Source: Blautia faecicola (GTDB taxonomy: Bacteria; Bacillota; Clostridia; Lachnospirales; Lachnospiraceae). From it: a stretch of DNA of 64,000 nucleotides. Shown here piece by piece: positions 37,366 through 46,655 of this stretch. Numbering within the stretch: the stretch's first letter is position 1; each line of letters starts with the position of its first letter. A model generated the notes under the pieces. It was given only the letters and a program-made list of their open reading frames with translations. It was not told the DNA's origin and ran no database searches. A program made the position numbers and the translations under genes. The stretch lies in NCBI RefSeq assembly GCF_004123145.1, contig NZ_SDKC01000001.1, positions 3,319,501 to 3,383,500 on the forward strand. Reading direction: 5' to 3'.

Positions 37366-39804
37366 CTAACTCTCTTTATCCACCGCCTCAAACGTAATCA
37401 CAACCTTAAACAAATCCCCATCCAGGTAAATATCAAAGGTTCCCCCCTGCAATCCCACAAGGTTCTTGGCGATCGACAAGCCCAGTCCGCTTCCTTCCGT
37501 GCTTCTCGACACATCCCCACGGATAAAACGCTCCGTCAGTTCCTCCGCCTTGATATTCAACGGGTTTTCCGAGATATTTTTGATCCCCAGCACGACTCTG
37601 CAGCCGACCCTTTTCGCCTCCACATACACTCTCGTATTCGGCATGGCATACTTGGTAATATTATTATAAAGATTCTCCACAACACGCCACATCCGGCGGC
37701 CATCTGCCATGATCACCAGTGGCTCCTCATCCATCTTGCAGACCATCTGCAGTCCCCTGGCTGCAAACTTCTCCTCAAACTCCCCATTTGTCTGTCGGAT
37801 CAGTTCTCCGAAGCGGATAGGTTTCATATCCAGCACCACATTACCGGAGCTGACTTTCGACGCCTCCACCAGGTCCTCTGTCAGCTGTTTCAGCCGTTTT
37901 GATTTGTTATCCAGCACTTCGATATAGCTCCGGATCTTCGGATCCTGGATATCCTCTCTCTTCAGAAGATCTACATAATTGATAATAGACGTAAGCGGTG
38001 TCTTGATATCATGAGATACATTGGTGATAAGATCCGCTTTCAGTCTTTCACTTTTCAGCGTTTCCTTCACTGCATTTTGCAGACCTTCGCCTACACGATT
38101 GACAGCCGCAGCCATCTGGCGGTTATCACCTGTCAGATCTTTCTCATCGATCTTATAATCCAGCTGGCCGCTTGCCAGCCTTGCAAGGCCATCATAGATC
38201 ACCTGACGTCCTGCATTTTCCCGGATCATATACAAAAGAACCACACCGTCTGCCAAAAACAGCAGGATCAGACCGAATCCGCCGAAAAGAACTGCCAGCA
38301 GATAGTTCATTAACACCAGTCCGACAAATGCCACGATCATCCGCCCGGAAGTTGTACGTGCCATATACACTTTCTTACAGCTTTTCACGATGGTATAACA
38401 AAAACTGGATCTCCACAGCTTCTTTGCTTTCCAACGGCGGATCACGCTGAGATACGCTCCGAGAAATACCGCCGCACCAAGAATTTCCCCGGTAGTTATA
38501 ACGGTAAGCCAAAAGCCGTCTGTAGGATTGCCGCTTCCTGTCAGCCCTAATCCCGCTATACCGACCATACCGATCAGTGCCATACCGCAGATCGCAAGCA
38601 TCACCTCGGCAGGGATACGGTCTGCGATCATGGTATGCGCTTCTCTGTCCCGGCATACCAGACCGCTTTGCAGAGTAATGATAAGCAGGAACAGGATACC
38701 GGCAACAAAACTGATAAGCATGCCGATTGCCAGCCCACTGCCCCAGCCTGCGTAATTTTCATAGGATACATACGCAGCGGAGACCTCATCGGAATAAGGA
38801 AATGATACATCTACAGAAACTATGATTTTCTCATTTTTTCCGGTTACGGGATCATTTTGAAAATAGTTATAGATCCACTTTCCGGCATCTGTATCATTGT
38901 CGGATACATCTTTCAGTTTTCCGTCTTCTCTTTCTGCTACAAATACCGGCACATCTTCCAGATCCCTCAGATTCACATCCCCATCTGCCCATTCTGTCAC
39001 ATTAGTATACACTACCTGATTGTCCAGATTCTGTATCATGAAGATTACATTGGTCTTATCATCCATCTTGATCCCGTGCTGATAAGAGGTCAGCTGGGCA
39101 ATGGCATCCGATAACTGCTGATACAGTTCAAACAGAGATACCTTTTTCGGATTGGTTCTGGCATATTCCGCCAGAGTCTCTCCGGATTCCGGAAGTACAG
39201 TTTCAAAATCTCTTGCATAGTTGTAAAGATAGCGGAAACGCGGTGTGTAATCACTGATATCTACATTCTCATCGTCACTTGCATCAGCCTCAGTGGCTTT
39301 TTCATCTTCTCCGTCTACCCCGAACTCTTCGTCGTCTTCATAGTAATCGTCTTCATAGTAATCTTCATAAAAGCCATTGCCCGCATTCCAGATCGCATCC
39401 TGAAACTCATCCCAAAGACCATTATCCTTCAGTTCCAGAAGATTTTCTACGGTATAGGTAGTTGCCGGATTCTGCTGGCTGGTTTTTGCATCCAGTCTCG
39501 TAATATCCACCAGCTTGGTCTTATCCAGTTTTCCTTTTGTTAAAAACGGCTTTCCGTCATGCAGTGCGTTACGGACTTTATTTACCTGTGAAGCCATCCG
39601 TTGTCCACAATCCTGAGTCTCCAGATAATTTTTCCCGTTGTTATAATTGCTTGTCAGCTCTTCCCAGCTGAAGCCCTGGCGCATCAGACCGCCAAAGATC
39701 ATGGCAAAGACGGAAAAACAGGCAACCGCTGTCAGAAACAACGCGATTACGATTCCTTTTGCCCAGGCAGAATAAAATTTGTTTCTTTGTTTTTTCTCTT
39801 CCAT
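37366..39804 (-). CDS. Sensor histidine kinase, multi-pass, with acidic Tyr/Asp/Glu-rich sensor insert
   Basis: An 812-residue membrane kinase. A first membrane helix at about 16-40 is followed by a large extracellular domain to about 370, including a striking stretch at about 146-185 (YEDYYEDDYYEDDEEFG, then DEKATEADASDDENVD). At least four more helices lie between 375 and 560. A HAMP-like linker leads to the dimerisation/phosphorylation motif NVSHDIKTPLTSIINYVDLL, then the ATPase with NLYNNITKYA and GSGLGLSIAKNLVGL. The start is the ATG at 39802-39804 behind GGGAGGCTGCAAA; a GTG five codons upstream is less likely. It pairs with the response regulator whose stop is 21 bp upstream. Signal unknown. 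Confidence 0.9.
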   Translation of the reverse strand: MEEKKQRNKFYSAWAKGIVIALFLTAVACFSVFAMIFGGLMRQGFSWEELTSNYNNGKNYLETQDCGQRMASQVNKVRNALHDGKPFLTKGKLDKTKLVDITRLDAKTSQQNPATTYTVENLLELKDNGLWDEFQDAIWNAGNGFYEDYYEDDYYEDDEEFGVDGEDEKATEADASDDENVDISDYTPRFRYLYNYARDFETVLPESGETLAEYARTNPKKVSLFELYQQLSDAIAQLTSYQHGIKMDDKTNVIFMIQNLDNQVVYTNVTEWADGDVNLRDLEDVPVFVAEREDGKLKDVSDNDTDAGKWIYNYFQNDPVTGKNEKIIVSVDVSFPYSDEVSAAYVSYENYAGWGSGLAIGMLISFVAGILFLLIITLQSGLVCRDREAHTMIADRIPAEVMLAICGMALIGMVGIAGLGLTGSGNPTDGFWLTVITTGEILGAAVFLGAYLSVIRRWKAKKLWRSSFCYTIVKSCKKVYMARTTSGRMIVAFVGLVLMNYLLAVLFGGFGLILLFLADGVVLLYMIRENAGRQVIYDGLARLASGQLDYKIDEKDLTGDNRQMAAAVNRVGEGLQNAVKETLKSERLKADLITNVSHDIKTPLTSIINYVDLLKREDIQDPKIRSYIEVLDNKSKRLKQLTEDLVEASKVSSGNVVLDMKPIRFGELIRQTNGEFEEKFAARGLQMVCKMDEEPLVIMADGRRMWRVVENLYNNITKYAMPNTRVYVEAKRVGCRVVLGIKNISENPLNIKAEELTERFIRGDVSRSTEGSGLGLSIAKNLVGLQGGTFDIYLDGDLFKVVITFEAVDKES

Positions 39805-39825
39805 TTTGCAGCCTCCCACGGAGGG

Positions 39826-40521
39826 TTACATCTTTTCTATCTTATAGCCGATTCCCCAGACTACTTTCAGATAGCGGGGTTCTCTCGGATTGATCTCGAT
39901 TTTTTCACGGATATGCCGGATATGTACGGCTACTGTGTTGTCCGCTCCAATCGCCTCTTCGTTCCAGATATTTTCGTAAATCTGTTCAATAGAAAAAACT
40001 TTTCCCTGATTTTTAATTAACAGCACTAAAATATTATACTCGATCGGGGTTAATTTTACCGGCTCCCCGTCCACCGTAACAGTTTTCAGATCATCGTTGA
40101 CCACCAGACCGCCACATACGTATACCGCCTCTTTTTCTTCTGTCGCCAGATTTCCAAGCTGCGTATATCTTCTCAGCTGAGATTTTACTCTGGCGATCAG
40201 TTCCAGCGGGTTAAATGGTTTTGTAATATAGTCGTCTGCACCGATGTTCAGCCCAAGGATCTTATCCACATCCTCTGACTTGGCAGATAACATGATAATC
40301 GGCACACTGCTGGTCTCCCGGATCTTACGCGTAGCCCGGATCCCATCCAGATTCGGCATCATAATATCCAGAAGGATCAGATGCACTTCTTCTTTTTTCA
40401 TGATTTCGATGGCCTGCAGTCCATCGTACGCCTTTAAAATGTGATATCCTTCCTGTGACAGATAAATATCAATGGCATCCACAATCTCTTTATCATCATC
40501 GCACACAAGAATATTGAACAT
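39826..40521 (-). CDS. OmpR/VanR-type response regulator
   Basis: A 231-residue two-component regulator. The receiver domain has NILVCDDDKEI (acidic pocket), phosphoacceptor Asp in LILLDIMMPNLDG (about 53), MLSAKSE and ITKPFNPLEL. The winged-helix output domain (from about 135) reads PVKLTPIEYNILVLLIKNQG and HIRHIREKIE, with KVVWGIGYKIEKM at the end. It is first in a two-gene operon with the kinase; a VanRS-like cell-envelope role is typical of the subgroup but not shown here. Confidence 0.94.
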   Translation of the reverse strand: MFNILVCDDDKEIVDAIDIYLSQEGYHILKAYDGLQAIEIMKKEEVHLILLDIMMPNLDGIRATRKIRETSSVPIIMLSAKSEDVDKILGLNIGADDYITKPFNPLELIARVKSQLRRYTQLGNLATEEKEAVYVCGGLVVNDDLKTVTVDGEPVKLTPIEYNILVLLIKNQGKVFSIEQIYENIWNEEAIGADNTVAVHIRHIREKIEINPREPRYLKVVWGIGYKIEKM

Positions 40522-40810
40522 TTCTTCACCTCATTTCTTCTTCCTCTTTCCTTTTACGCTGTCAGTTTATCAGGGAAATCTTGTTTTCAGGATAGGGAAA
40601 ATCTTAAGATATTTTAAATTTCTGTTTTATGTACGATTTTATCATATCACATCTTTGCATCAAACGAAACTTACAAACATCTTACAGCTGAAGTCGTGTT
40701 ACTGTTCACTCCGTGCTCAGCAACCGCAATAGTTTTCTTTTCTTTACAGAAAGAGCATTTTCCGATATACTTAGTTCACCGTTTTTGTTTTGGGAAAGGA
40801 GACTTTGACA
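40522..40810. other. Divergent intergenic region with MITE-like fragment
   Basis: 289 bp between the response regulator gene and a small plus-strand gene. GTTACTGTTCACTCCGTGCT (about 40694-40713) followed by CAGCAAC forms a hairpin. It matches 47178-47205, with which it shares TTAC-GTTCACTCC-GC-CAG-AAC, and loosely the ends of the 142-bp MITE. No gene is present. Confidence 0.4.
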
Positions 40811-41074
40811 ATGTTTCGTTTATGGGGAAAAATATGGACCGATAATCACATGATGAAAGACACCGTGATCTGCAACGATACAGATGACACGAGGACCCAT
40901 AAGATCTTCCAGTCTCTCGAAGAGATCTGTTACCTCTGGGATCTGAGCAAACCGATCTGGCTGGACAATAATATTATGGATTTTAAACGCCACGATAAAA
41001 CCCGGTTTACCTCCGATAATTTTATTGAGACGATCGATTTTGATTATCTGGAAATTGAAGTGATTGAAGAGTAG
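40811..41074 (+). CDS. Small conserved hypothetical protein
   Basis: An 87-residue acidic protein starting MFRLWGKIWTDNHMMKDTVI and continuing HKIFQSLEEICYLWDLSKPI, WLDNNIMDFKRHDKTRFTSD. It has no signal, helix or metal motif. I recognise the pattern from uncharacterised Lachnospiraceae proteins but no function. The start is set behind AAAGGAGACTTTGACA. It ends at a strong terminator (41084). Confidence 0.7.
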   Translation: MFRLWGKIWTDNHMMKDTVICNDTDDTRTHKIFQSLEEICYLWDLSKPIWLDNNIMDFKRHDKTRFTSDNFIETIDFDYLEIEVIEE

Positions 41075-41083
41075 TTGGTATGA

Positions 41084-41122
41084 AAAACAGGCAGACACTG
41101 CATGCCGGTGTCTGCCTGTTTT
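41084..41122. terminator. Terminator after the small hypothetical gene
   Basis: AAAACAGGCAGACAC and GTGTCTGCCTGTTTT form a 15-bp perfect stem with A and T flanks, shared with the convergent membrane protein gene. Confidence 0.88.
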
Positions 41123-41148
41123 ATGAAGGTAGCAGGTTATCATTCTGC

Positions 41149-41826
41149 TCAGATCAGATATTCGCGAATCACCTCCCGCATAATATGTTCTTCCTCCGGT
41201 GTCAGCATATGAGAAAATTTTGTCTCACTTGCCGCCGTCTGCCGAATCCCCTCTGTTACTTTATCGATCAGTTCCTCTCTGGTCTGCTCTTTCAGTGCCT
41301 GCTCGTCCGGCACCGGTTTTCTGGCGGGCAGGGTATTTTCCATATAATCCAGAAGACCGTCAAGAATCATATCTTCTTTATTCATAAAGCCCATAAATTG
41401 CTTCATCAGAAGTAACAGGGCGAAGATTCCCGCCCCGGTCAGTACATACTCGTAGCGCAACAGCTGTGCCTGCTCATAGCGGTAAGTCCCATAGACAGCT
41501 GTCAGAATCAAAAGGAAGCACAGAACCGCGCTGTAGCCGATTCCCTGCTTCCACTTTTGTATCCCGATTCCCAATGTTTTTCCCCTGGCAAGCTGCGTCC
41601 TCACAAACGCCTCCGGATTATTGATCTCCTGCTCTTTCGTCAGACGCATCTGATACTGGTTCAGGAATTCTTTTGTCCATTTTCCTTTCGGTTCTGTTAT
41701 CCTGCGTACATCCCGTATAGCTCTGCCGTAGAAACGGTCGACCATAAACATACACAGGATTCCAAGAATTCCCGCTCCGATCATCCCGTAAAACAACACA
41801 TTTTGTTCCATCCAAATATGCAGCAT
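41149..41826 (-). CDS. Hypothetical membrane protein
   Basis: A 225-residue protein with one helix at about 9-28 (VLFYGMIGAGILGILCMFMV) and two more at about 98-118 and 128-148. Between them lies a basic cytoplasmic loop (PKGKWTKEFLNQYQMRLTKE); the tail is acidic (TPEEEHIMREVIREYLI). No family was recognised. The ribosome site GGGGGTACGGAA precedes the chosen ATG, and a TTTCAA-17-TATAAT promoter lies about 130 bp upstream. It stands alone. Confidence 0.6.
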   Translation of the reverse strand: MLHIWMEQNVLFYGMIGAGILGILCMFMVDRFYGRAIRDVRRITEPKGKWTKEFLNQYQMRLTKEQEINNPEAFVRTQLARGKTLGIGIQKWKQGIGYSAVLCFLLILTAVYGTYRYEQAQLLRYEYVLTGAGIFALLLLMKQFMGFMNKEDMILDGLLDYMENTLPARKPVPDEQALKEQTREELIDKVTEGIRQTAASETKFSHMLTPEEEHIMREVIREYLI

Positions 41827-42037
41827 TTCCGTACCCCCTTATTTCAATACTGAATTGGCAGTCACTTTTCACATCCTCCCACAAACGCCTGTCCATCCCG
41901 CATCCCCGATCGCCGGATCCGAAAATCGTGCATTTGCAAAACGATGTTCTGGAAATATTATATCCTCCACATACCTGATTTGAAACTAAAATCGTTCGTC
42001 AAATTCTTACAGGTTTTTATCATGACAAATCCTTTTC

Positions 42038-42736
42038 TTACAGTGCTTTTACCATCTCTTTCACGAGATTCGCACAGTGACGTGCCGCCGCTTTTTCAAA
42101 TGTCGGATAATCCATGGTTGCACTGTTATCCGCTTTATCAGAAATGGCACGCAGAACAACAAACGGAACATAGTTTAAGTAGGCCGCCTGAGCGATCGCT
42201 GCTCCTTCCATCTCAGTACAGCTTCCTGCAAATTCACGGATCAGTTCATCCTTCACTTCACTGCTTGCCACAAACTGGTCACCGCTGACCACTCTTCCTT
42301 CAAACACCTGAATATCCGGGTTCGCTTTCTTACAGCATTCTACAGCTACTTTACGGAGTGTCTCATCTGCTTTAAAAGAAAATACATTCATCTGTGGAAT
42401 CTGGCCCTTTGGATAGCCGAATTCTCTGGCATCCATATCATGCTGCAAAGCATCGGTAGACACAACAATATCACCGATGTTGATCTCTGCCTTCAGGGAT
42501 CCGGCGATTCCGGTATTGATCACCGCTTCTACCTGAAAATCATCCACCAGGATCTGTGTGCAGACAGCTGCATTTACCTTACCGATTCCGGAACGTACTA
42601 CGACAACTTCTTTTCCGTTTAATGTACCCTGATAAAATTCCATGGAAGCTTTTTCTTTTACGGTAACCTCTTCCATCTGGCTTTTCAGTTCTTCTACTTC
42701 AAGCTCCATTGCTCCGATAATTCCGATTCTGTTCAT
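42038..42736 (-). CDS. mtnN: 5'-methylthioadenosine/S-adenosylhomocysteine nucleosidase
   Basis: It hydrolyses MTA and SAH to adenine plus the thioribosyl sugar, in methyl-cycle recycling and autoinducer-2 precursor formation (232 residues, usual length). Motifs are IGIIGAMELEVEEL, VVVVRSGIGKVNAAVCTQIL, VINTGIAGSL, GRVVSGDQFVASSE, TEMEGAAIAQAAYLN (substrate Glu) and LRAISDKADNSA (catalytic Asp). The start follows CGAGGAGAGAAAA. It is monocistronic; no luxS is nearby. Confidence 0.95.
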   Translation of the reverse strand: MNRIGIIGAMELEVEELKSQMEEVTVKEKASMEFYQGTLNGKEVVVVRSGIGKVNAAVCTQILVDDFQVEAVINTGIAGSLKAEINIGDIVVSTDALQHDMDAREFGYPKGQIPQMNVFSFKADETLRKVAVECCKKANPDIQVFEGRVVSGDQFVASSEVKDELIREFAGSCTEMEGAAIAQAAYLNYVPFVVLRAISDKADNSATMDYPTFEKAAARHCANLVKEMVKAL

Positions 42737-42943
42737 TTTTCTCTCCTCGTTTCTTTCTTATTCTTTATAAAAAGTAGTCATACCCACTGTAATTCCGGTC
42801 TTCTCCCGATCTTTCGGAGTTTACACCTGTTTTTTATTATAACAAAGCCTCATTTTTTCCTCAACCTTTTCCTTCCATTTTACTTTCTCTACTGGAAATC
42901 AGGTCTGACATTTGTTATAATATCTTGCGAACTTAAATGTACC

Positions 42944-43109
42944 CTAGAGCGTGTTTGAAAAAGGCTTTCTGCAAGATGTGCGTCACAGTTTGTGGGAGAT
43001 TTTTCCTGAATGAGGGCGGCGTAGCGGGCTACGTCAACCGAATGAAGGTAAAATATGCCGCAAAGTGGGGCGTGCAGATTGCAGGAATGATTTTTCAAAC
43101 ACGCTCTAG
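42944..43109. mobile_element. 166-bp TA-flanked MITE, copy 1
   Basis: It is bounded by CTAGAGCGTGTTTGAAAAA and its complement, so the element proper is GAGCGTG...CACGCTC flanked by TA. The centre holds a CGTAGC/GCTACG hairpin. Copy 2 at 59020-59185 is the same length in opposite orientation and clearly similar throughout. TA target duplications point to IS630/mariner-type transposition. The copy ends 30 bp before the start of the TSCPD gene. Confidence 0.85.
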
Positions 43110-43139
43110 CGGTACAGCAAAAACAAAGGAGGAATTATC

Positions 43140-43382
43140 ATGACATACAAGACAAAAGGAACCTGTTCTTCTCAGATTGATTTTGATCTGAAAGACGGCA
43201 AAGTATACAATGTACGTTTTACCGGCGGATGCAACGGTAACCTGAAAGGAATCGGAGCTCTGGTAGAAGGTCAGGATGCACAGGATGTCATCAACCGTCT
43301 GGAGGGAACTACCTGTGGTTTCAAATCCACTTCATGTCCGGACCAGCTGGCAAAAGCGCTGAAAGAAGCTCTGAACCAGTAA
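43140..43382 (+). CDS. TSCPD domain-containing protein (TIGR03905-like)
   Basis: An 80-residue protein. MTYKTKGTCSSQIDFDLKDG opens it, and VRFTGGCNGNLKGIGALVEG and the namesake TSCPDQLAKAL close it. Four cysteines (10, about 31, about 60, about 66) could bind metal. TSCPD domains are also found at the C-terminus of vitamin B12-dependent ribonucleotide reductases; the free-standing form has no known role. The ribosome site AAAGGAGGAATTATC lies between the MITE and the start. Confidence 0.88.
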   Translation: MTYKTKGTCSSQIDFDLKDGKVYNVRFTGGCNGNLKGIGALVEGQDAQDVINRLEGTTCGFKSTSCPDQLAKALKEALNQ

Positions 43383-43390
43383 GAGTTTAA

Positions 43391-43463
43391 AAACCCCTGT
43401 CAGAAGGCCGCACAACCGGAGGTCATTTTCGGATGTGTCGCCTTCTGTACAGGGGCTTTTTTC
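43391..43463. terminator. Terminator after the TSCPD gene
   Basis: AAAACCCCTGTCAGAAGGC pairs with GCCTTCTGTACAGGGGCTTTT, with a 31-base loop, and TTTTTT follows. It is shared with the convergent MBL gene. Confidence 0.82.
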
Positions 43464-43477
43464 TTTATTTTTCAGGT

Positions 43478-45082
43478 CTATCTGTCCCATTTATCACACA
43501 GATTATTGATCTGGCTGGTCAGTTTGGCGAGATCTTTGTTCGCTCCGCCTTCGTTATGCCGGATCACGGTAAGCAGACGCTGACCGGCTGCCACCAGCCT
43601 CTGGTATACACTCGAACTCTTCGACTGCGGTTTGGTCTCCTGTTTGCGGATCACCACACCTTCCGGACAACTGATAAATGCGGCTTCTTTCAGATCATAA
43701 ATGGTTCCGCTGTATGGTGCCATCGCCGTATAGTGAAGTTCATCTTCGAGTCTTCCCGTCAATACCTGACAGGAGGTGTCTTCTCCATGACACACAAATA
43801 CCTGTTTCGGTTTTTCCGCAAAGGCTCCTGCCCATTCCATCAGTCCCTCATTATCCGCATGACCGCTGACACCCGGAAGAACTTTGATCTCGGCATTGAC
43901 CTGAATCTCTTCTCCAAACAGTTTGATTTCTTTTACACCTTCTACCAGTGCCCGTCCCGGCGTACCGATTGCCTGATAACCAACAAACAGAACCGTGCAC
44001 TCCGGTCTCCACAGATTATGTTTCAGGTGATGTTTGATCCTGCCGGCATCACACATGCCACTGGCTGAAATGATGACTTTCGGACGGTCATCAAAGTTGA
44101 TGGATTTGGACTCTTCACTGGTGATGGAAAGTTTCAATCCCGGAAATGTGATCGGGTTGATCCCTTTATTTACCAGTTCCATCGCTTCTTCATCAAAACA
44201 GTCTTTGTGATGTTCATTAAATATAGTTGTTGCTCCCACCGCCAGCGGACTGTCCACAAATACCGGGAAGCCATCGTGTCCCTGTATCATATGATCCGCC
44301 TTGATCTTACGGATAAAGTACAGCATTTCCTGCGTTCTTCCCACGGCAAATGAAGGAATCACCACATTGCCGCCCCGGTCAAAGGTTCTCTGGATGACTT
44401 TGGCAAGTTCCTCTTCATAACTTACCCGCGGTCCGTGGCTGCGATCACCATAGGTGGACTCCATCACCACATAATCCGCAGATTGCAGATAGGTCGGATT
44501 CTTGATCAATGGCTGATTCTTATTTCCGATATCTCCGGAAAATACGATTTTCCGCTCCACATCATCCTCTTTCAGCCACAGTTCAATACTTGCCGAGCCA
44601 AGCAGATGTCCGGCATCTACAAAACGCACCTGAATCCCGTCTGCCAGTTCCAGAATCTGCTGATATGGGCAGCCCACCAGATGAGAGATGGCTCCCTGCG
44701 CATCGTTCATATCATACAGCGGCTGTACCGGTTCCTTGCCGGATCGCTGTCCTTTCCGGTTTCTCCATTCTGCTTCAAACATCTGGATATGTGCACTGTC
44801 ACGAAGCATGATCTCGCACAGATCCACGGTGGCATAGGTCGTATAAATATTTCCCCGGAACCCCTCTGCATACAGAACCGGAAGTTTTCCGGAGTGATCG
44901 ATATGTGCATGTGTCAGCAGTACAAAATCAAGCTCCGAAGCCGGCACCGGGATCGGTATATTCTCAAAATTATCCGGTCCCTGCTCCATTCCAAAATCCA
45001 CCAGAAACTTTTTACCGGCGGCTTCCAGAAAATAACAGCTTCCTGTAACTTCATGTGTCGCACCCACGAACGTTATCTTCAT
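43478..45082 (-). CDS. MBL-fold RNA-processing exonuclease-like protein (CPSF/Ysh1 type)
   Basis: A 534-residue zinc hydrolase. The metallo-beta-lactamase core has LLTHAHIDHSGKLPVLY (zinc site HxHxDH at about 57-62), FVDAGHLLGSASIELWL and VFSGDIGNKNQPLI. A beta-CASP insert is followed by SFAVGRTQEMLYFI, IISASGMCDAGRIKHHLKH and the RMMBL segment VLPGVSGHADNEGLMEW. These are hallmarks of the CPSF73/RNase J superfamily acting on RNA. The last 60 residues are a Lys/Ser-rich extension. The start follows AGAAGGAGGGGTTTTT. Confidence 0.9.
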   Translation of the reverse strand: MKITFVGATHEVTGSCYFLEAAGKKFLVDFGMEQGPDNFENIPIPVPASELDFVLLTHAHIDHSGKLPVLYAEGFRGNIYTTYATVDLCEIMLRDSAHIQMFEAEWRNRKGQRSGKEPVQPLYDMNDAQGAISHLVGCPYQQILELADGIQVRFVDAGHLLGSASIELWLKEDDVERKIVFSGDIGNKNQPLIKNPTYLQSADYVVMESTYGDRSHGPRVSYEEELAKVIQRTFDRGGNVVIPSFAVGRTQEMLYFIRKIKADHMIQGHDGFPVFVDSPLAVGATTIFNEHHKDCFDEEAMELVNKGINPITFPGLKLSITSEESKSINFDDRPKVIISASGMCDAGRIKHHLKHNLWRPECTVLFVGYQAIGTPGRALVEGVKEIKLFGEEIQVNAEIKVLPGVSGHADNEGLMEWAGAFAEKPKQVFVCHGEDTSCQVLTGRLEDELHYTAMAPYSGTIYDLKEAAFISCPEGVVIRKQETKPQSKSSSVYQRLVAAGQRLLTVIRHNEGGANKDLAKLTSQINNLCDKWDR

Positions 45083-45215
45083 AAAAACCCCTCCTTCTGT
45101 TTTACTTTTCAGAATTTTATCACGTTTTCACTTCTATATTCTTATTATACGCGCATACATATAGAAATGCAAAATAACTTTGCCGGTTTATTTTCTTTTA
45201 ATAATTGCGGGTTTC

Positions 45216-45243
45216 TTGACTTTTTTTCTTAATAAGATACAAT
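45216..45243 (+). promoter_or_regulatory. Promoter of murG
   Basis: TTGACT (45216-45221), a 16-bp spacer and TACAAT (45238-45243). A leader of about 110 bases follows. The remaining divergent region back to 45083 shows nothing else of note. Confidence 0.65.
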
Positions 45244-45363
45244 GAAACTATTAAAAATATTATATGTAAAAACATTGATTCTACTAATGTACTTTCGGAA
45301 AATCAGCCGTAAAAGCAGACGGCAAAAGATTCCGGGAGCGTATTATGTATTCAGGAGGACATT

Positions 45364-46428
45364 ATGAAACATATCGTACTTACCGGCGGCGGTACCGCAG
45401 GGCATGTAACACCAAACATCGCTATGATTCCCGCATTGAAAGAAAAAGGATTTAAAATCTCTTATATCGGTTCCTATAACGGAATTGAAAAGAAGCTGAT
45501 CGAAGAGATGGGAATTCCTTATTATGGAATATCCTCCGGTAAATTAAGACGTTATTTTGATATGAAGAACTTCACCGATCCGTTCCGTGTGCTGAAAGGA
45601 TTTTCCGAGGCAAGAAAACTGCTGAAAAAGCTGAAACCGGATGTTGTTTTCTCCAAGGGAGGATTTGTTACCGTTCCTGTTGTCATTGCAGCAAAGCGCT
45701 GTAAGATTCCGGCGATCATTCATGAGTCCGATATGACTCCCGGACTTGCCAACAAGCTGTGTATCCCTTCCGCTGTGAAAGTATGCTGTAACTTCCCGGA
45801 GACTGTCAGCAAACTTCCTGCCGATAAAGCGGTTCTTACCGGAACTCCGATCCGTCAGGAACTTCTGCAGGGTGATCCGGAAGCCGCTCTTCGCTTTACC
45901 GGACTGAAAGCCGGAAAACCGGTACTGATGATCATCGGCGGAAGCCTTGGCTCCGTTGCTGTCAACACCGCAGTCCGCAATATCCTGTCGGATCTGTTAA
46001 AAGATTTCCAGGTGATCCATCTTTGCGGAAAAGGCAAACTGGATACTTCTCTTACCGATACAGAAGGTTATGTACAGTATGAATATATTAAAGATGAACT
46101 TTCTGATCTCTTCGCTCTGTCCGACCTCGTAATTTCCCGTGCCGGAGCCAATGCGATCTGTGAGATCAGTGCCTTAAAGAAACCAAACCTGCTGATCCCG
46201 CTTTCCGCCAACGCCAGCCGTGGTGACCAGATCCTGAATGCCCGTTCTTTTGAAAAACTGGGTTACAGCAAAGTTCTGGAAGAAGAAGAGATCACCAACG
46301 AAAAACTGTTGCAGACAATCCGTGACCTGTATGCGAACCGGGAACAGTATATCGAGGCGATGAGCAAGAGCAGCCAAATGGATTCCATCGGTAAGATTGT
46401 TGGGATGCTGTGGGATTGTGCGAAGTAA
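45364..46428 (+). CDS. murG: UDP-N-acetylglucosamine--N-acetylmuramyl-(pentapeptide) pyrophosphoryl-undecaprenol GlcNAc transferase
   Basis: It adds GlcNAc to lipid I to form lipid II on the inner membrane face (354 residues, GT28). The N-terminal glycine loop is VLTGGGTAGHVTPNIA, and FSKGGFVTVPVVIAA with HESDMTPGLAN is the acceptor side. The C-terminal UDP-GlcNAc domain shows MIIGGSLGSVAVN, VISRAGANAICEISALKKPN and LIPLSANASRGDQ. The ribosome site is CAGGAGGACATT. It is monocistronic here, away from the usual dcw cluster, as is murC at 11456. Confidence 0.95.
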   Translation: MKHIVLTGGGTAGHVTPNIAMIPALKEKGFKISYIGSYNGIEKKLIEEMGIPYYGISSGKLRRYFDMKNFTDPFRVLKGFSEARKLLKKLKPDVVFSKGGFVTVPVVIAAKRCKIPAIIHESDMTPGLANKLCIPSAVKVCCNFPETVSKLPADKAVLTGTPIRQELLQGDPEAALRFTGLKAGKPVLMIIGGSLGSVAVNTAVRNILSDLLKDFQVIHLCGKGKLDTSLTDTEGYVQYEYIKDELSDLFALSDLVISRAGANAICEISALKKPNLLIPLSANASRGDQILNARSFEKLGYSKVLEEEEITNEKLLQTIRDLYANREQYIEAMSKSSQMDSIGKIVGMLWDCAK

Positions 46429-46506
46429 GTGATTTCTGATTTGTGATTTGAATATTTCACAAGCAAAAGCTGGTTCTTATATATGTGAATTGCTTATGTA
46501 TTTTAT

Positions 46507-46554
46507 AAAACGGACAGGATGATAAGTCATATCTGCTTATCATCCTGTCCGTTT
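46507..46554. terminator. murG terminator
   Basis: AAAACGGACAGGATGATAAG and CTTATCATCCTGTCCGTTTT form a 20-bp perfect stem. It is also oriented to act on the convergent HIT gene. Confidence 0.9.
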
Positions 46555-46655
46555 TCGTTCTGTTTTATATCAATCATTGATCCAATGGACCATTTTTATT
46601 GCCTAGTTTTCTTTACTGTTTTCTTCTAAGCTGTCACTTTTCTCATTTTCGAAAA

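Noticed and set aside
42937-43143. Small protein genes inside the 166-bp MITEs
   Set aside because: The frames end exactly in the terminal repeats (FQTRS) and occur on both strands of both copies; explained by the repeat itself, with no ribosome site.
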